This document shows positions 1 to 8,080 of a stretch of DNA of 21,114 nt, in pieces (position 1 is the stretch's first letter; each line of letters begins with the position of its first letter). Under the pieces are notes generated by a model, which saw only the letters and a program-made list of their open reading frames with translations, did not search any database and was not told the origin of the DNA. The translations under genes and the position numbers were made by a program. The DNA comes from an uncultured Eubacteriales bacterium (GTDB taxonomy: Bacteria > Bacillota > Clostridia > Lachnospirales > Bianqueaceae): assembly GCA_902493345.1 (NCBI GenBank), contig CABUPM010000035.1:1-21114 (forward strand), in the 5' to 3' direction.

Positions 1-72
1 GATCGCCCGCAGGGACAGCGCTATGATCGTCCTCAGGGCCAGAGAAGCGATCGTCCGCAGGGGCAGCGGAGC
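1..72 (+). repeat. 24-bp tandem repeat in infB (DRPQGQR-S/Y)
   Basis: Three in-frame 24-bp units (1-24, 25-48, 49-72) encode DRPQGQRY, DRPQGQRS and DRPQGQRS. A degenerate fourth unit (DRPYNNNR) follows. The units differ mostly at synonymous sites, so the peptide repeat seems to be kept by selection or is not recent. The array may continue upstream of the window. It lies in the disordered N-terminal region of IF-2. Confidence 0.85.
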
Positions 73-2136
73 GACCGTCCTTATAACAACAATCGCCCCG
101 GCGGCATGAGACCGCAGGGAGCACGGAACAATCGTCCGTCCGATGAGCTTACGATTCCGGAGGCACCGAAGGAAGTAACGACCGTAGAGAAGCCCAAGAA
201 GACCGAGCGCATGCGCAGAGATAAGGAAAAGGATAAGGAGCGCGCCAAGAACGCGGCTCAGGATAATTTTGGCCGTAAGCATAAGAACCTGATGCCGGTT
301 GGTGAGGACGAGGACGATGTAGTCGTCAAGAACCGTGCCAAAAAGGCCACCAAGCTGGTGCAGAAGCCGCAGGAGGTCGAGGAAGAGATCAAGGTCGTAC
401 AGCTTCCACCGGTTATGACGGTTCGTGAATTTGCCGATATGGTGAAGAAGCCGGTAACGCAGATTATCAAGAGTCTGATGCTGAAGGGCAAGATGATGGG
501 CCAGAATGACGACCTGGATTACGAGCAGGCAGAAGCGCTGGCACTGGATATGGATATTTTGGCGGAGCCCATGCAGGAAGAGGATATCTTCAAGGAATAC
601 ATGGAGCAAACCGATGCACCGGAGAGCCTCAAGAGCCGTCCGCCGGTCGTCGTCGTTATGGGACACGTCGACCATGGTAAAACCTCTCTTCTGGATGCGA
701 TCCGTAAGACCAAGGTGACGGCAGGAGAAGCCGGAGGAATCACACAGCACATCGGTGCGTCCGTTGTAAGCATCAACGGAAGAAAGATTACATTCCTGGA
801 TACGCCGGGCCATGAGGCATTTACCGCAATGCGTATGCGCGGCGCGCAGGTGACGGATATCGCGATCTTGGTTGTCGCGGCGGATGATGGTATCATGCCG
901 CAGACCATCGAGGCGATTAACCACGCCAAGGCAGCCGGTGTCCAGATTATCGTGGCAATCAATAAGATGGATAAGCCGGAAGCCAATCCGGACCATGTCA
1001 AGCAGCAGCTGACTGAATATGAGTTGATTCCGGAGGAATGGGGCGGCTCCACGATCTGTGTTCCGGTATCCGCCAAGAACGGCGAGGGAATCGACACGCT
1101 GCTGGAGATGATTCTGCTGGTTGCGGATATGGAAGAGTACAAGGCCAATCCGGATCGTCCGGCAACTGGACATGTAATCGAGGCCCAGCTGGATAAGGGC
1201 CGCGGTGTTGTGGCGACGGCTCTGGTACAGAACGGTACGCTGCATATTGGAGATTCCATCGTTGTCGGCAAGGCCTATGGTAAGATCAAGGCCATGAATG
1301 ATGACACCGGAAAAAAGGTTAAGACAGCCGGACCATCCATGGCGGTAGAGATTCTTGGATTGTCCGAAGTGCCGACCGCGGGCGAGCAGTTCTTTGTAAC
1401 GCAGGGTGAGCGCGAGGCGAGACAGCTGGCTGAAAAGGTAAGCGCGAGAGATCGTGAGAAGCTGATCGAAGGAACCAAGAAGGTATCGCTGGAGAGCCTG
1501 TTCGATCAGATTCAGGCAGGATCCATGAAGGAATTGAATATTCTGGTGAAGGCCGATGTACAGGGTTCTGTGGAAGCAGTCCGTCAGAGTCTGGAGAAGC
1601 TCTCCAATGACCAGGTGGCGCTGCGGATCATCCATGGAGGCGTCGGAGCCATCAATGAATCCGATGTAACGCTGGCAGCGGCGTCCAATTCGATTATTAT
1701 CGGCTTTAATGTGCGTCCGGATGCCGGAGCCAAGGCCGTAGCCGAACGGGAAAAGGTGGATATGCGCCTGTACCGGGTGATCTATGATGCCATCGAGGAT
1801 ATCGAGGCGGCCATGAAGGGTATGCTGGATCCGGAATATCAGGAAAAGATTACCGGACACGCGGAAGTGCGTCAGGTATTCAAGGCGTCCGGTATCGGCA
1901 CCATTGCGGGTTCCTATGTGACGGATGGTAAGATTGCCCGCGGCAATAAGGTGCGTCTGGTACGGGACGGCATCGTGATCTATGAGGGCGAGCTGGAATC
2001 CCTGCGCCGCTTCAAGGATGATGTTAAGGAAGTTGCCGCTAACTATGAGTGCGGTATTATGCTGAAATCCTACAGTGACATCAAGGAAGGCGACATTATC
2101 GAAGCCTTCGTGATGGAGGAGATCAAGCGTAGCTGA
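1..2136 (+). CDS. infB: Translation initiation factor IF-2 (5' end outside window)
   Basis: GTPase that places initiator fMet-tRNA on the 30S subunit and promotes 50S joining. The frame is open from base 1, so the gene begins upstream; the first in-window ATG (106) is not its start. Visible in order: a basic, disordered N-terminal region starting with octapeptide repeats; an IF2N domain (about 410-560); the G domain with GHVDHGKT (661-684), GGITQHIGA, DTPGHEAFT, NKMDKP and SAKNGEG; then the IF-2 domains II, III and the fMet-tRNA-binding C-terminal barrel. It ends at TGA 2134-2136. 711 codons are present, so the full protein is probably over 800 residues, usual for Clostridia with a long N-terminus. 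It heads the rbfA-nrnA-truB-ribF-alaS run. Identity is certain; only the start is unseen. Confidence 0.97.
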   Translation, partial: DRPQGQRYDRPQGQRSDRPQGQRSDRPYNNNRPGGMRPQGARNNRPSDELTIPEAPKEVTTVEKPKKTERMRRDKEKDKERAKNAAQDNFGRKHKNLMPVGEDEDDVVVKNRAKKATKLVQKPQEVEEEIKVVQLPPVMTVREFADMVKKPVTQIIKSLMLKGKMMGQNDDLDYEQAEALALDMDILAEPMQEEDIFKEYMEQTDAPESLKSRPPVVVVMGHVDHGKTSLLDAIRKTKVTAGEAGGITQHIGASVVSINGRKITFLDTPGHEAFTAMRMRGAQVTDIAILVVAADDGIMPQTIEAINHAKAAGVQIIVAINKMDKPEANPDHVKQQLTEYELIPEEWGGSTICVPVSAKNGEGIDTLLEMILLVADMEEYKANPDRPATGHVIEAQLDKGRGVVATALVQNGTLHIGDSIVVGKAYGKIKAMNDDTGKKVKTAGPSMAVEILGLSEVPTAGEQFFVTQGEREARQLAEKVSARDREKLIEGTKKVSLESLFDQIQAGSMKELNILVKADVQGSVEAVRQSLEKLSNDQVALRIIHGGVGAINESDVTLAAASNSIIIGFNVRPDAGAKAVAEREKVDMRLYRVIYDAIEDIEAAMKGMLDPEYQEKITGHAEVRQVFKASGIGTIAGSYVTDGKIARGNKVRLVRDGIVIYEGELESLRRFKDDVKEVAANYECGIMLKSYSDIKEGDIIEAFVMEEIKRS

Positions 2137-2143
2137 GAATGAG

Positions 2144-2172
2144 GGCGGGCCTCCGGTTTCCGGGGGCCTGCC
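2144..2172 (+). other. Intercistronic hairpin between infB and rbfA
   Basis: A 13-bp stem (2144-2156 with 2160-2172), including two G-U pairs, closes on a TTT loop. It begins 8 nt after the infB stop. No U-tract follows, so it does not look like an intrinsic terminator. It also lies just ahead of the rbfA ribosome binding site. A role in mRNA processing, 3'-end protection of infB mRNA or tuning of downstream translation is inference. Confidence 0.7.
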
Positions 2173-2191
2173 GGAAATGAAGGAGAGCAAT

Positions 2192-2575
2192 ATGGCAGGA
2201 AAGTCCAATGGAAGGATGGAGAGGATCAACGAGGAGGTTCGCCGGGAGCTGAGTGAGATTCTGCGGGAAGAGGTCAAGGACCCGCGGATGGACAGCCGGT
2301 TGGTATCGGTGCTCAAGGCGGATACGACGCGGGATCTGAAATACTGTAAAGTATATGTCAGCGTCCTGGGAGATCAGGAACGCCGGGATGAGACGCAGCA
2401 GGCGCTCAAGTCGGCGGCAGGCTTTATCCGTAAGGAATTGGCCGCAAAGCTGAATCTTCGCAATACGCCGGAACTGAAGTTTATTATGGATGATTCCATC
2501 GAATACAGCATCCATATCTCCAAAATGCTGAAGGATTACGGCATGGAAGAGGACGGCGAGGAGGAAAAACAATGA
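2192..2575 (+). CDS. rbfA: Ribosome-binding factor A
   Basis: Small KH-fold protein that binds the immature 30S subunit and assists late 16S rRNA maturation. The 127-residue product has the RbfA pattern: RINEEVRRELSEIL near the N-terminus, VKDPRMDSRLVSV, TRDLKYCKVYVSVLGD, then PELKFIMDDSIEYSIHISKML. Length is normal for the family. The start is ATG 2192, because AAGGAG (2180-2185) sits 6 nt upstream. The in-frame ATG at 2177 has no Shine-Dalgarno sequence and would put this site inside the gene. The acidic C-terminus ends at TGA 2573-2575, overlapping the nrnA ATG by 4 nt (ATGA), which suggests translational coupling. Confidence 0.95.
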   Translation: MAGKSNGRMERINEEVRRELSEILREEVKDPRMDSRLVSVLKADTTRDLKYCKVYVSVLGDQERRDETQQALKSAAGFIRKELAAKLNLRNTPELKFIMDDSIEYSIHISKMLKDYGMEEDGEEEKQ

Positions 2576-3555
2576 CTCGAAGAGAGTTTGCAGAGATTCT
2601 GCAGGCCTTTATCGACCGTCATGACAGGATCATTCTGAGCGGCCATGTGCGGCCGGATGGAGACAGTATCGGCGCTTGTGTGGCAATGGGCCTGGCACTG
2701 CAGCGCCAGGGCAAGTATCCGATGATCTATTATGAAGGAGATACCGCCCGTTACGGCTGGATCGAACAGAGTCTGCCGGTACTGGACAGCGAAAGCCTGT
2801 GCAAGGCTACCTGCGGAAGGTTTGCGTGGATGATGATTGATTGCGCGGAACCAGCGAGAACCGGAGACGCGGCTGTGTGTGCCAATCTGGCAGAGGAGAC
2901 GCTGTGTATTGATCACCATGTGGTGCGTACAGAGTATGCGGATTTTAACTGGATCCGCTCTGACGCGACTTCAGCCAGTCAGGTGATCTATGAGTTGTTT
3001 CAGGAGCTGCAGTATCCGATCGATCGGGCGGAAGCGACGGCGCTGTTTACCGGGATCGCTTTTGATACCGGAGGCTTCCGGCATTCTTCTATGACGCCGG
3101 AGATCTTCCGGATTGCCGGAGATCTGGCCGACCGGGGTGTGGATATCACAGGGATTATGAACGGATTGTTCCATACAAGACGTTTTGTAGAGGAACGCGT
3201 GCTGGGAGCCGTGCTGCGCAAGGCAAGCCTGCATTATGGGCAGATTGTTCTGTCGGCGATGGATGCGCGGGACTTCGCCGCGGCAGGAGGAACGAGCGAC
3301 GACAGCGAGGGAGCGGTAGCGCTTCTGGCGGAGACGGCAGAGGCGGAAGCGGCCGTATTTCTGAGAGAGCTGCAGCCGGGCCTGATCCGGGTCAATATGC
3401 GTTCCAAACAGTATATAGATGTCGCGCAGGCGGCCAGAGCCTTTGGCGGCGGCGGCCATGTCCGCGCGGCGGGCTGTACGATTGCGGCTCCGATGCTGCT
3501 CGCGCAGCAGCAGGTTCTGGAGGAGCTGCGTAAACAGCTGCCGGAGGAGAAGTAA
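2572..3555 (+). CDS. nrnA: DHH-family phosphoesterase, NrnA-type nanoRNase/pAp phosphatase
   Basis: Predicted Mn-dependent cytoplasmic enzyme that degrades 2-5 nt RNAs and, in the NrnA family, dephosphorylates 3'-phosphoadenosine-5'-phosphate. The 327-residue protein has the DHH motifs in order: GHVRPDGDS (24-32), DCAEPAR (from D90), IDHH (113-116) and GIAFDTGGFRH (161-171). A C-terminal DHHA1 domain carries GGGGHVRAAGC (292-302). Metal ligands appear intact and length is typical. The ATG overlaps the rbfA stop. This gene commonly sits between rbfA and truB in Firmicutes, linking RNA turnover to ribosome maturation. Family is certain; the exact substrate is inferred from family and position. 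Confidence 0.93.
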   Translation: MTRREFAEILQAFIDRHDRIILSGHVRPDGDSIGACVAMGLALQRQGKYPMIYYEGDTARYGWIEQSLPVLDSESLCKATCGRFAWMMIDCAEPARTGDAAVCANLAEETLCIDHHVVRTEYADFNWIRSDATSASQVIYELFQELQYPIDRAEATALFTGIAFDTGGFRHSSMTPEIFRIAGDLADRGVDITGIMNGLFHTRRFVEERVLGAVLRKASLHYGQIVLSAMDARDFAAAGGTSDDSEGAVALLAETAEAEAAVFLRELQPGLIRVNMRSKQYIDVAQAARAFGGGGHVRAAGCTIAAPMLLAQQQVLEELRKQLPEEK

Positions 3556-4440
3556 GTGGACGGAATTATCAGCATCAACAAAGAGATGGGATATACGTCC
3601 AATGATGTGATCGCGATTCTGCGGGGGATCCTGCGGATGAAGAAGATCGGGCATACAGGGACGCTGGATCCGGACGCGACAGGCGTGCTGCCGGTATGTC
3701 TGGGAAAGGCGACCAAGGCCGCGGAGCTTTTGACCGCTGCGGAAAAAGAATATGAAGCCCGGCTGATCTTCGGACAGGAGACCGATACGCAGGATATTTC
3801 CGGAACCGTTACCCGCAAGTGCGCGTATACATTTTCAGAAGCCGTATTTATGCAGGCAGTACAGGAGCTGACCGGAGAGATCTGGCAGGTGCCGCCGATG
3901 TATTCAGCGCTTAAGGTCGGCGGGGTTCGGTTATACGACCTGGCCAGAGAAGGAACCTGGGTGGAGCGTGATCCGCGTAAGATCCGCATTGAAGAGATTC
4001 AGGTGCTGGAACTGACGCCGCAGGGAGCCAGAATCCGGGTGCGATGTTCCAAAGGGACGTATATTCGAACCCTTTGTGAGGACCTGGGACGGAAGACAGG
4101 ATGGCTTGCCTGTATGAGCGCGCTCACGAGGCTGCGCAGCGGCCCGTTCACGTTGGAGGACAGTTTGACCCTGGGAGAAGTCAAGGAATTGGCCCTGAAG
4201 GGAGAGCTGGAGAGCCGGATTCTGTCCGTGGAAAGAATGTTTGCGCAGGTGCCTGCCTTTACGGTGATACCGGACCAGGAGAAAAAGCTGTGTAACGGCA
4301 ATCCGTTGGAGTTTTCCGGGGATCTCCCCGTAGACACCAGGATCCGCGTATATACGCCGCAGGGAAAGTTCGCGGCGCTGTACCGTGTGGAGAACAGCGG
4401 GGACGGGATTTTGTCCTGCCGGGCATATAAGATGTTTTAA
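3556..4440 (+). CDS. truB: tRNA pseudouridine(55) synthase
   Basis: Converts U55 of the tRNA T-arm to pseudouridine. The 294-residue protein opens with DGIISINKEMGYTSNDV and has the family signature GHTGTLDPDATGVLPVCLG (32-50). The catalytic Asp is D38, matching the Asp in the GALDP motif of E. coli TruB. PPMYSALKVGGVRLYDLAREG and CSKGTYIRTLCEDLG follow, as expected. Length is close to the B. subtilis enzyme. The start is GTG 3556, directly after the nrnA TAA, with GGAGGAG at 3544-3550; no nearby ATG would keep the N-terminal motif. The gene ends at TAA, 14 nt before ribF. Confidence 0.95.
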   Translation: MDGIISINKEMGYTSNDVIAILRGILRMKKIGHTGTLDPDATGVLPVCLGKATKAAELLTAAEKEYEARLIFGQETDTQDISGTVTRKCAYTFSEAVFMQAVQELTGEIWQVPPMYSALKVGGVRLYDLAREGTWVERDPRKIRIEEIQVLELTPQGARIRVRCSKGTYIRTLCEDLGRKTGWLACMSALTRLRSGPFTLEDSLTLGEVKELALKGELESRILSVERMFAQVPAFTVIPDQEKKLCNGNPLEFSGDLPVDTRIRVYTPQGKFAALYRVENSGDGILSCRAYKMF

Positions 4441-4454
4441 GAGGGGCGATAGAC

Positions 4455-5078
4455 ATGGAGAGAATGCGATGGAATGATATCTGGCCGCAAAAGGGCCAGC
4501 CAGTCGTAGTCGCTCTTGGATGTTTTGATGGACTGCATCAGGGACACCGGGCGTTGATGCGGCATACAGAGGAGCTCGCGGCAAGCTGCGGGGCCCGCCC
4601 GGTGATGATCAGCTTTGAACCGCATCCGACCAGAGTCCTGAAGGAGCTGACGCCGGTCCGGCTGATCTATGGTTTGGAAGAAAAGGAATGGGTCCTGACA
4701 GAAAAAGAAAAGCAATGGAGTCTGGTGCTCCTGCATTTTGAGCCGGCACTCAGCAATATGGAGCCGGAAGAGTTTGTCAGGATCATATTATGGCAGAATT
4801 TCGGGGCAGCGGGTGTTGTGATCGGGGAAAACTTCCGCTTTGGCAAGGGCAATCAGGGAAATGCGCAAACAATGCGCCGTCTGTGCGCGGAGCTGGGGAT
4901 ACAGTGCGAGATTGTCCCGCAGGTCGAGGATGAGAAGGGAAGAATCTCCAGCACCCGGGTTCGAAAATGCCTTGAAAACGGGCAGATGCCGTCCGTATTT
5001 TATGCTGGGAAGTGTCAGTCATGGACGGGGAATCGGACACAAAGCGTTGATTCCGACCGTCAATCTCATGCTCTCTGA
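4455..5078 (+). CDS. ribF: RibF N-terminal part: FMN adenylyltransferase domain, frameshifted
   Basis: RibF is normally a bifunctional protein of about 310 residues making FMN (C-terminal riboflavin kinase) and FAD (N-terminal adenylyltransferase). This frame holds the complete nucleotidyltransferase domain: GCFDGLHQGH (22-31), SFEPHP (53-58), VVIGENFRFGKGNQG (121-135) and ISSTRVRKCLENGQM (164-178). Homology stops at M178 (codon 4986-4988). The next 29 residues are an unrelated tail ending at 5078. The kinase domain continues in the +1 frame from about 4990. The start is ATG 4455, preceded by GAGGGG. The fragment could still adenylylate FMN, but would lack kinase activity. Whether the break is real or a sequencing/assembly error cannot be told from the sequence. 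Confidence 0.85.
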   Translation: MERMRWNDIWPQKGQPVVVALGCFDGLHQGHRALMRHTEELAASCGARPVMISFEPHPTRVLKELTPVRLIYGLEEKEWVLTEKEKQWSLVLLHFEPALSNMEPEEFVRIILWQNFGAAGVVIGENFRFGKGNQGNAQTMRRLCAELGIQCEIVPQVEDEKGRISSTRVRKCLENGQMPSVFYAGKCQSWTGNRTQSVDSDRQSHAL

Positions 5079-5382
5079 GGAGCGGCAGTATCCGGCAGGC
5101 GGCGTGTATGTGACCAGAACCTATACGGAACAGGGTGTGTATCAGAGTGTTTCCAATATCGGACACAACCCCACCGTAGGGGAGGGCATCAGTTTGCGCT
5201 GTGAGACCTACCTTCTGGACTGCAGCGCGGATCTGTACGGACAGAAGGTACGGGTTGAGTTTTACCGGCATCTGCGTCCGGAGTACAGGTTTACGAGCAT
5301 GGAAGAGCTGCATGAGCAGCAAATGCTGGATATACAGAATGTCCGCGCATATTTCGCGGAGGAAAAGGGGAATGAATCATGA
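4990..5382 (+). pseudogene. ribF: RibF C-terminal part: riboflavin kinase domain, out of frame
   Basis: About 130 codons encode a recognisable riboflavin kinase domain: RPYFMLGSVSHGRGIG, the substrate-binding IPTVNL (PTAN-type motif), YPAGGVYV, SNIGHNPTVGE, the catalytic-Glu segment CETYLLD, and FYRHLRPEYRF with MEELHEQQMLDI. It is one frame ahead of the adenylyltransferase half. Compared with intact RibF, the junction lacks about 8 residues, where families read like ETAAELLG before RPY. A deletion of about 23 nt would explain both the loss and the frame change. An upstream ATG (4840) opens this frame, but its first 50 codons are just the shadow of the other half. No ribosome binding site precedes ATG 5002. 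The TGA overlaps the alaS ATG. Confidence 0.8.
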
Positions 5383-8021
5383 AGTACATGGGTTTGAATG
5401 AACTTCGGGAAAAGTATCTGAGCTTTTTTGAGTCGAAGGGGCATCTGCGGATGAATTCTTTTCCGCTGGTACCTAAAAACGATAAGAGTCTGTTGTTGAT
5501 CAACGCAGGTATGGCTCCGCTCAAGCCGTATTTTACCGGGCAGGAGGTGCCGCCCCGCAGAAGAATCACGACTTGTCAGAAATGCATTCGTACCGGCGAT
5601 ATCGAGAATGTAGGCAAGACGGCACGTCATGGTACGTTCTTTGAGATGCTGGGCAATTTCTCCTTTGGAGATTATTTCAAGAATGAAGCGATTACATGGT
5701 CCTGGGAGTTCTGCACCAAGGTGCTGGAGATGGAGCCGGAGAAGATCTATGTAACCGTATATAAGGATGACGATGAGGCGGAGAAGATCTGGCATGAGAA
5801 GATCGGGGTGCCGATGGATCATATTTTCCGCATGGGAAAAGAGGACAATTTCTGGGAGCATGGTTCCGGCCCCTGCGGTCCCTGTTCCGAGCTGTATTAT
5901 GACCGCGGCGAAGAGTTTGGCTGCGGCAAGCCGGGTTGTACGGTAGGCTGTGACTGTGACCGCTATATGGAGTTCTGGAACAATGTATTCACGCAGTTCG
6001 ACCGTCAGGATGACGGAAGCTATCTGCCGCTGGAGCACAAGAACATCGATACCGGTATGGGACTGGAGAGACTGGCGACGCTGATGCAGGGTGTAACCTC
6101 TATCTTCGATGTAGATACGATCAAGGCAATTCGGGATCATGTATGCCGGATTGCGGGCGTAGAGTATGGCAAGGAGCATGAAATTGACGTATCGGTACGA
6201 GTGATCACGGACCATATTCGTTCCATGACCTTTATGACTTCGGATGGCGTTCTGCCGTCCAATGAGGGACGAGGATATGTACTGCGCCGTCTGCTGCGCC
6301 GTGCCGCACGTCATGGCAAACTTCTGGGAATCTCCCGGCCGTTCCTTGCGGAACTCAGTTCTACAGTAATTGCCAACTCAAAAGAAGCGTATCCGGAGCT
6401 GGAGGATAAGAAGGAGTACATCTTTAAGGTGCTGCATAGTGAAGAGGAAAAGTTCTACGCGACGCTGGATTCCGGTCTGGAGATCCTGCAGCAGTATATC
6501 GCGGAGGATCAGGCGGCAGGTCAAAAGGTTCTGTCCGGCAGCAAGGCTTTCAAGCTGTACGATACTTACGGATTCCCGATGGATCTAACCAAAGAGATCG
6601 CGGAAGAAGCGGGAATGGAGATCGACGAAGGAGGATTCCGCGAGGAGATGGAGGCACAGCGTGTGCGTGCCCGTTCCGCCCGTGAGGAGCAGAACTACAT
6701 GGGAGCCAAGGCGACGGTATATAATCTCCTGGATCCGGCGATGGTGACGGAGTTTGTAGGCTATGACCGTCTGCATACGGATGATTCGCAGATCCTGGCG
6801 ATCACGACCGAGACCGAAGTGACCGATCAGGCAGGAGTACAGCAGGAGGTTACGGTATTTACCGATCATACGCCTTTTTACGCGACCAGCGGCGGTCAGC
6901 ACGGCGACTGCGGAACGATCCGCACGGCGACCGGCGTTGTTGAAGTGGAGACGACCAAGAAGGCCATCGGCGATAAGATCGGCCATGTGGGACGAGTGAC
7001 CGAAGGATATATTGAAAAGGGACAGAAGGCTGTCATGGATGTAAACGCGGCCAACCGTCTGGCTTGTGCGCGCAATCATTCCGCGACGCATTTGCTGCAG
7101 AAGGCGCTGAGAAATGTCCTGGGCAGCCATGTAGAGCAGGCAGGTTCCGATGTTACGGCAGATCGTCTGCGTTTTGACTTTACGCATTTCCAGGCGATGA
7201 GCGCGGAGGAGTTGGAAAAGGTAGAGAACGAAGTCAATCAGAAGATTCTGGAGGGACTGCCGATCCACACCGAGATTACGACGATGGAAGAAGCGCGGAA
7301 GAAGGGAGCTATGGCTCTGTTCGGCGAGAAGTATGGCGATCATGCCCGGATGGTGTGCATGGGCGACTACAGCATGGAGCTGTGCGGCGGTACGCATCTG
7401 TCCAATACGGCACAGGCCGGCTGCTTTAAGCTCTTGTCCGAGGGCGGCGTTGCGGCCGGTGTACGGCGGATTGAGGCCGTGACCGGTGAGAAGGCTCTGG
7501 AGTATTTCCGTAAGCAGGATCAGGAGCTGACGCAGATCGCGCAGCTGACCAAGGTCAGCAAAGAGAAGGCTGTGGCCCAGGTGCAGAGTCTGGTGAGCGA
7601 GCTGAAGGAACTGCAGAAAGAGTTGGAGAGTCTGAAGGCAAAGATGACGGAAGGCGCTGCGGACGACATACTGAAGAATGTGCAGGAAGTCGGAGGCATC
7701 AAGCTGCTCGCGGCCTATAAGCCGGAGCTGGACGCAGGTGCGCTGCGGCAGATGGGAGATACTCTCAAGAACAAGCTGGGCAGCTGTGTTGTTATGCTTG
7801 CGGGCGGTACGGAGAAGCTGCTGTTTGTCGTAATGGCGACAGACGATGCGGTTAAGGCGGGCGCTCATGCCGGCAATATCGTACGCACAGCAGCTCAGGT
7901 AACCGGCGGCAACGGAGGCGGACGTCCCAATATGGCGCAGGCTGGCGGCAAGGATGTAACCAAGGTGCAGGAAGCCCTGGAGGCAGCCAAGGCGTTGGCA
8001 GAGAGCCAGCTGAATCACTAA
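5379..8021 (+). CDS. alaS: Alanine--tRNA ligase
   Basis: Class II synthetase that charges tRNA-Ala and clears mischarged Ser and Gly. The 880-residue protein is full length. The aminoacylation domain has TCQKCIRTGDIENVG, GTFFEMLGNFSFGDY, FWEHGSGPCGPCSELYYDRG and NIDTGMGLERL. The editing domain has its zinc ligands, H567 and H571 (RNHSATHLL) and C669 and H673 (CGGTH). A coiled-coil stretch (LKELQKELESLKAKM) precedes the C-Ala/DHHA1 domain with GGNGGGRPNMAQAGG. The start is ATG 5379, overlapping the ribF stop (ATGA), with AAGGGG 8 nt upstream. No T-box leader or promoter is visible directly upstream, so it probably depends on the infB-operon transcript. A terminator follows the stop. Confidence 0.97.
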   Translation: MKYMGLNELREKYLSFFESKGHLRMNSFPLVPKNDKSLLLINAGMAPLKPYFTGQEVPPRRRITTCQKCIRTGDIENVGKTARHGTFFEMLGNFSFGDYFKNEAITWSWEFCTKVLEMEPEKIYVTVYKDDDEAEKIWHEKIGVPMDHIFRMGKEDNFWEHGSGPCGPCSELYYDRGEEFGCGKPGCTVGCDCDRYMEFWNNVFTQFDRQDDGSYLPLEHKNIDTGMGLERLATLMQGVTSIFDVDTIKAIRDHVCRIAGVEYGKEHEIDVSVRVITDHIRSMTFMTSDGVLPSNEGRGYVLRRLLRRAARHGKLLGISRPFLAELSSTVIANSKEAYPELEDKKEYIFKVLHSEEEKFYATLDSGLEILQQYIAEDQAAGQKVLSGSKAFKLYDTYGFPMDLTKEIAEEAGMEIDEGGFREEMEAQRVRARSAREEQNYMGAKATVYNLLDPAMVTEFVGYDRLHTDDSQILAITTETEVTDQAGVQQEVTVFTDHTPFYATSGGQHGDCGTIRTATGVVEVETTKKAIGDKIGHVGRVTEGYIEKGQKAVMDVNAANRLACARNHSATHLLQKALRNVLGSHVEQAGSDVTADRLRFDFTHFQAMSAEELEKVENEVNQKILEGLPIHTEITTMEEARKKGAMALFGEKYGDHARMVCMGDYSMELCGGTHLSNTAQAGCFKLLSEGGVAAGVRRIEAVTGEKALEYFRKQDQELTQIAQLTKVSKEKAVAQVQSLVSELKELQKELESLKAKMTEGAADDILKNVQEVGGIKLLAAYKPELDAGALRQMGDTLKNKLGSCVVMLAGGTEKLLFVVMATDDAVKAGAHAGNIVRTAAQVTGGNGGGRPNMAQAGGKDVTKVQEALEAAKALAESQLNH

Positions 8022-8032
8022 AATAACAGAAG

Positions 8033-8076
8033 ACACGGTGCGTTTCTCAGAAAGTGGGAAATGGCACCGTGTTTTT
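8033..8076 (+). terminator. Intrinsic terminator after alaS, shared with convergent dac gene
   Basis: A 9-bp perfect stem (ACACGGTGC 8033-8041 with GCACCGTGT 8064-8072) is followed by TTTTT (8072-8076). It starts 12 nt after the alaS stop. The 22-nt loop can fold further (TTTC with GAAA). It also lies just past the end of the minus-strand carboxypeptidase gene; read from that side the downstream bases are only moderately T-rich, so termination in that direction is less sure. Confidence 0.8.
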
Positions 8077-8080
8077 GCGT

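Noticed and set aside
1..72. Direct repeats at the window start as a CRISPR array
   Set aside because: The units are contiguous, have no spacers, keep the infB frame and differ at synonymous sites.
2177..2191. ATG 2177 as the rbfA start
   Set aside because: It lacks a Shine-Dalgarno sequence and its own codons contain the AAGGAG that serves ATG 2192.
4980..5000. Programmed ribosomal frameshift in ribF
   Set aside because: No slippery run or downstream pseudoknot is evident, and residues seem to be missing at the junction, which a shift alone would not explain.
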